Shown in pieces: positions 5,359-6,471 of a stretch of DNA of 6,471 nt (position 1 is the stretch's first letter; each line of letters opens with the position of its first letter). A program made the translations under genes and the position numbers. Below the pieces are notes generated by a model that worked only from the letters and a program-made list of their open reading frames with translations, was not told the DNA's origin and made no database searches. This DNA is from Acidobacteriaceae bacterium (GTDB lineage: Bacteria; Acidobacteriota; Terriglobia; Terriglobales; Acidobacteriaceae). The stretch is taken from the NCBI GenBank assembly GCA_030040395.1, contig JASHTU010000526.1:1-6471 (forward strand), in the 5' to 3' direction.

Positions 5359-6471
5359 ATGCAGCCGTCAACCGGGAAGTCAGGGGCCTGGACTGCCAAG
5401 TCAGGAGCCTGGACTGCGAAGTCAGTGGACTGGACGCTGTGGACCGCGGCCCTTCTCTCCGCCGCCTTGCTCGAGCTGCCGTTTCCACTGGCCGGGCCGC
5501 TTCCTCCATGGCGCAGCATCTTCGCCTGGTTTGCCCTGGTCCCGCTTCTGTGGGCCGTTCTCTCGCCTCAAAACGCTCGCCGGTCTCACCCTCTGCGCGG
5601 CGCCTTTCTCCTCGCCTACGTTTGCGGCGTCCTTTGGTATGCCGGCAACTGCTACTGGATTTACGACACCATGCTGATCTACGGCGGCCTTCCACCCCTA
5701 GTCTCGGCGCTGCTCCTCATCGGCTTCAGCCTGGTTCTCGGCCTCTACTTCGGCCTATTCGGCCTCGGCGTCCACTTCATCCGCCGCTCCACCGGTTCCA
5801 TGCGCCTCGCTCTCGCCTTCGCGCCCGTCCTCTGGACCGCCCTTGATCTCGCCGCCGCCCGCATTACTTCGGTTCCCTGGGATCAACTCGGCTATTCGCA
5901 AGTCGATAACGCCCTCATCAACCAGCTCGCGCCCTGGACCGGCGTCTACGGCGTCACCTTTGTCCTCGTCGCCGTCAACGCCCTCCTCGCCGGTGGCGCG
6001 CTGGCCCCCAACGCCAAAACCAGGCTCTCGGGCCGCATGGCCTGGACCCTCTGCGGCGCGTTTCTGCTCATCATCGGCTTTTCGGGAGTTTTTGTCCCTC
6101 CTCCCCAGCCCGCGCCCGTGGCCACCGCCGTCCTCATCCAGCCCAATCTCGACGTCGGGGCGGCCAACAACTGGTTCGGCGCCTCCTGGAACCAGCACAT
6201 CGCCCAATTCACGCGTCTCGGCCAGGAGCAGTGCACAACCTACATCGCCGGCATCCCGCAAACCGGCGCGCCCACCAGCGAAACCAGCTGCCCGCCCCAA
6301 TCCACCCATCCCGATCTCGTCGTCTGGCCGGAGTCGCCTGCGCCCTTCATTCAAGGCGATCCGCGCTTCCAGCAGGCCGTACGCTCCATCGCCCTCACCG
6401 TTCACTCCCCCCTCGTCGTCGGCGGCGTCGGCACGGACTATTCTCCCCAGGAGCAGGCTTGGCGCGACTAC
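5359..6471 (+). CDS. lnt: Apolipoprotein N-acyltransferase, 3' end outside window
   Basis: Lnt transfers a fatty acyl chain from a phospholipid to the N-terminal cysteine of diacylglyceryl-lipoproteins, the last maturation step in the inner membrane. The 371 codons present cover the N-terminal membrane part and about half of the nitrilase-like domain. Hydrophobic helices lie near residues 27-45, 53-69, 80-104, 111-141, 147-167, 187-214 and 227-246. Family blocks include FALVPLLWA (58-66), PWDQLGYSQ (173-181) and APWTGVYGVTF (191-201). The nitrilase domain starts near VLIQPNLD (258-265). Glu325 in WPESP fits the catalytic Glu of the Glu-Lys-Cys triad (Glu267 in E. coli); the Lys and Cys should lie beyond the edge. 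The region before the Glu includes an insert with two cysteines (Cys292, Cys311). The first 26 residues contain a triplicated 7-residue repeat. ATG 5359 is preferred; an in-frame GTG at 5338 is possible. Confidence 0.93.
   Translation, partial: MQPSTGKSGAWTAKSGAWTAKSVDWTLWTAALLSAALLELPFPLAGPLPPWRSIFAWFALVPLLWAVLSPQNARRSHPLRGAFLLAYVCGVLWYAGNCYWIYDTMLIYGGLPPLVSALLLIGFSLVLGLYFGLFGLGVHFIRRSTGSMRLALAFAPVLWTALDLAAARITSVPWDQLGYSQVDNALINQLAPWTGVYGVTFVLVAVNALLAGGALAPNAKTRLSGRMAWTLCGAFLLIIGFSGVFVPPPQPAPVATAVLIQPNLDVGAANNWFGASWNQHIAQFTRLGQEQCTTYIAGIPQTGAPTSETSCPPQSTHPDLVVWPESPAPFIQGDPRFQQAVRSIALTVHSPLVVGGVGTDYSPQEQAWRDY
5377..5439 (+). repeat. Three 21-bp tandem repeats inside lnt
   Basis: Three consecutive 21-bp units at 5377-5397, 5398-5418 and 5419-5439 encode KSGAWTA, KSGAWTA and KSVDWTL. 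The first two units differ at only two bases, both in third codon positions; the third is more diverged. Because the period is seven codons, gain or loss of a unit would keep the reading frame. The repeat lies directly before the first membrane helix, in the predicted cytoplasmic leader of Lnt. Confidence 0.85.

Noticed and set aside
5292..5846. Plus-strand frame of 184 codons overlapping lnt, plus antisense frames at 5153-5695 and 5755-6405
   Set aside because: All are shadows of lnt in other frames; the translations are Arg/Pro- or Gly/Asp-rich and match no family, while the lnt frame has its full set of family motifs.

Overview
The window is about 60% GC in its coding part. Its gene set and gene style point to a soil-type bacterium, most likely an Acidobacteriota member; this is inferred from how the proteins read, since no taxonomic marker gene is present. 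It holds four recognisable protein genes, one short membrane-protein gene and a 0.6-kb noncoding stretch at the left end. No tRNA, rRNA, CRISPR array, transposase or phage gene was found.

Layout: positions 1-608 are noncoding and unusually rich in small inverted and direct repeats, with an AT-rich block near 430-520. A radical SAM protein of the spore-photolyase-like PA0069/Rv2578c type lies on the minus strand (609-1643). It is divergent from a UPF0173 metallo-beta-lactamase-fold hydrolase on the plus strand (1821-2531). The hydrolase converges, with an 11-bp gap, on a 787-residue APC-superfamily permease with a long cytosolic, UspA-like C-terminal region (minus, 2543-4906). The permease has its own strong sigma-70-like promoter at 4977-5005. 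Upstream of it is a 41-codon single-pass membrane protein gene (minus, 5122-5247). Divergent from that is lnt, apolipoprotein N-acyltransferase (plus, from 5359), which runs off the right edge before its catalytic Lys and Cys.

The genes do not form one operon: they alternate in strand and each has its own start region. Lnt is a core envelope enzyme (the last step of lipoprotein acylation). The permease probably moves an amino acid or amine across the inner membrane. The other two enzymes are widespread families of uncertain physiological role. The points most worth a second look are the short membrane protein, a codon-phased 21-bp triplicate repeat in the N-terminus of Lnt, -10-like hexamers set 7 and 9 bases before the starts of the short gene and lnt, a 13-bp direct repeat bracketing the permease gene with its promoter, the permease/UspA-like fusion, and the nested palindromes at 194-276. 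No clearly new multi-gene system is visible.
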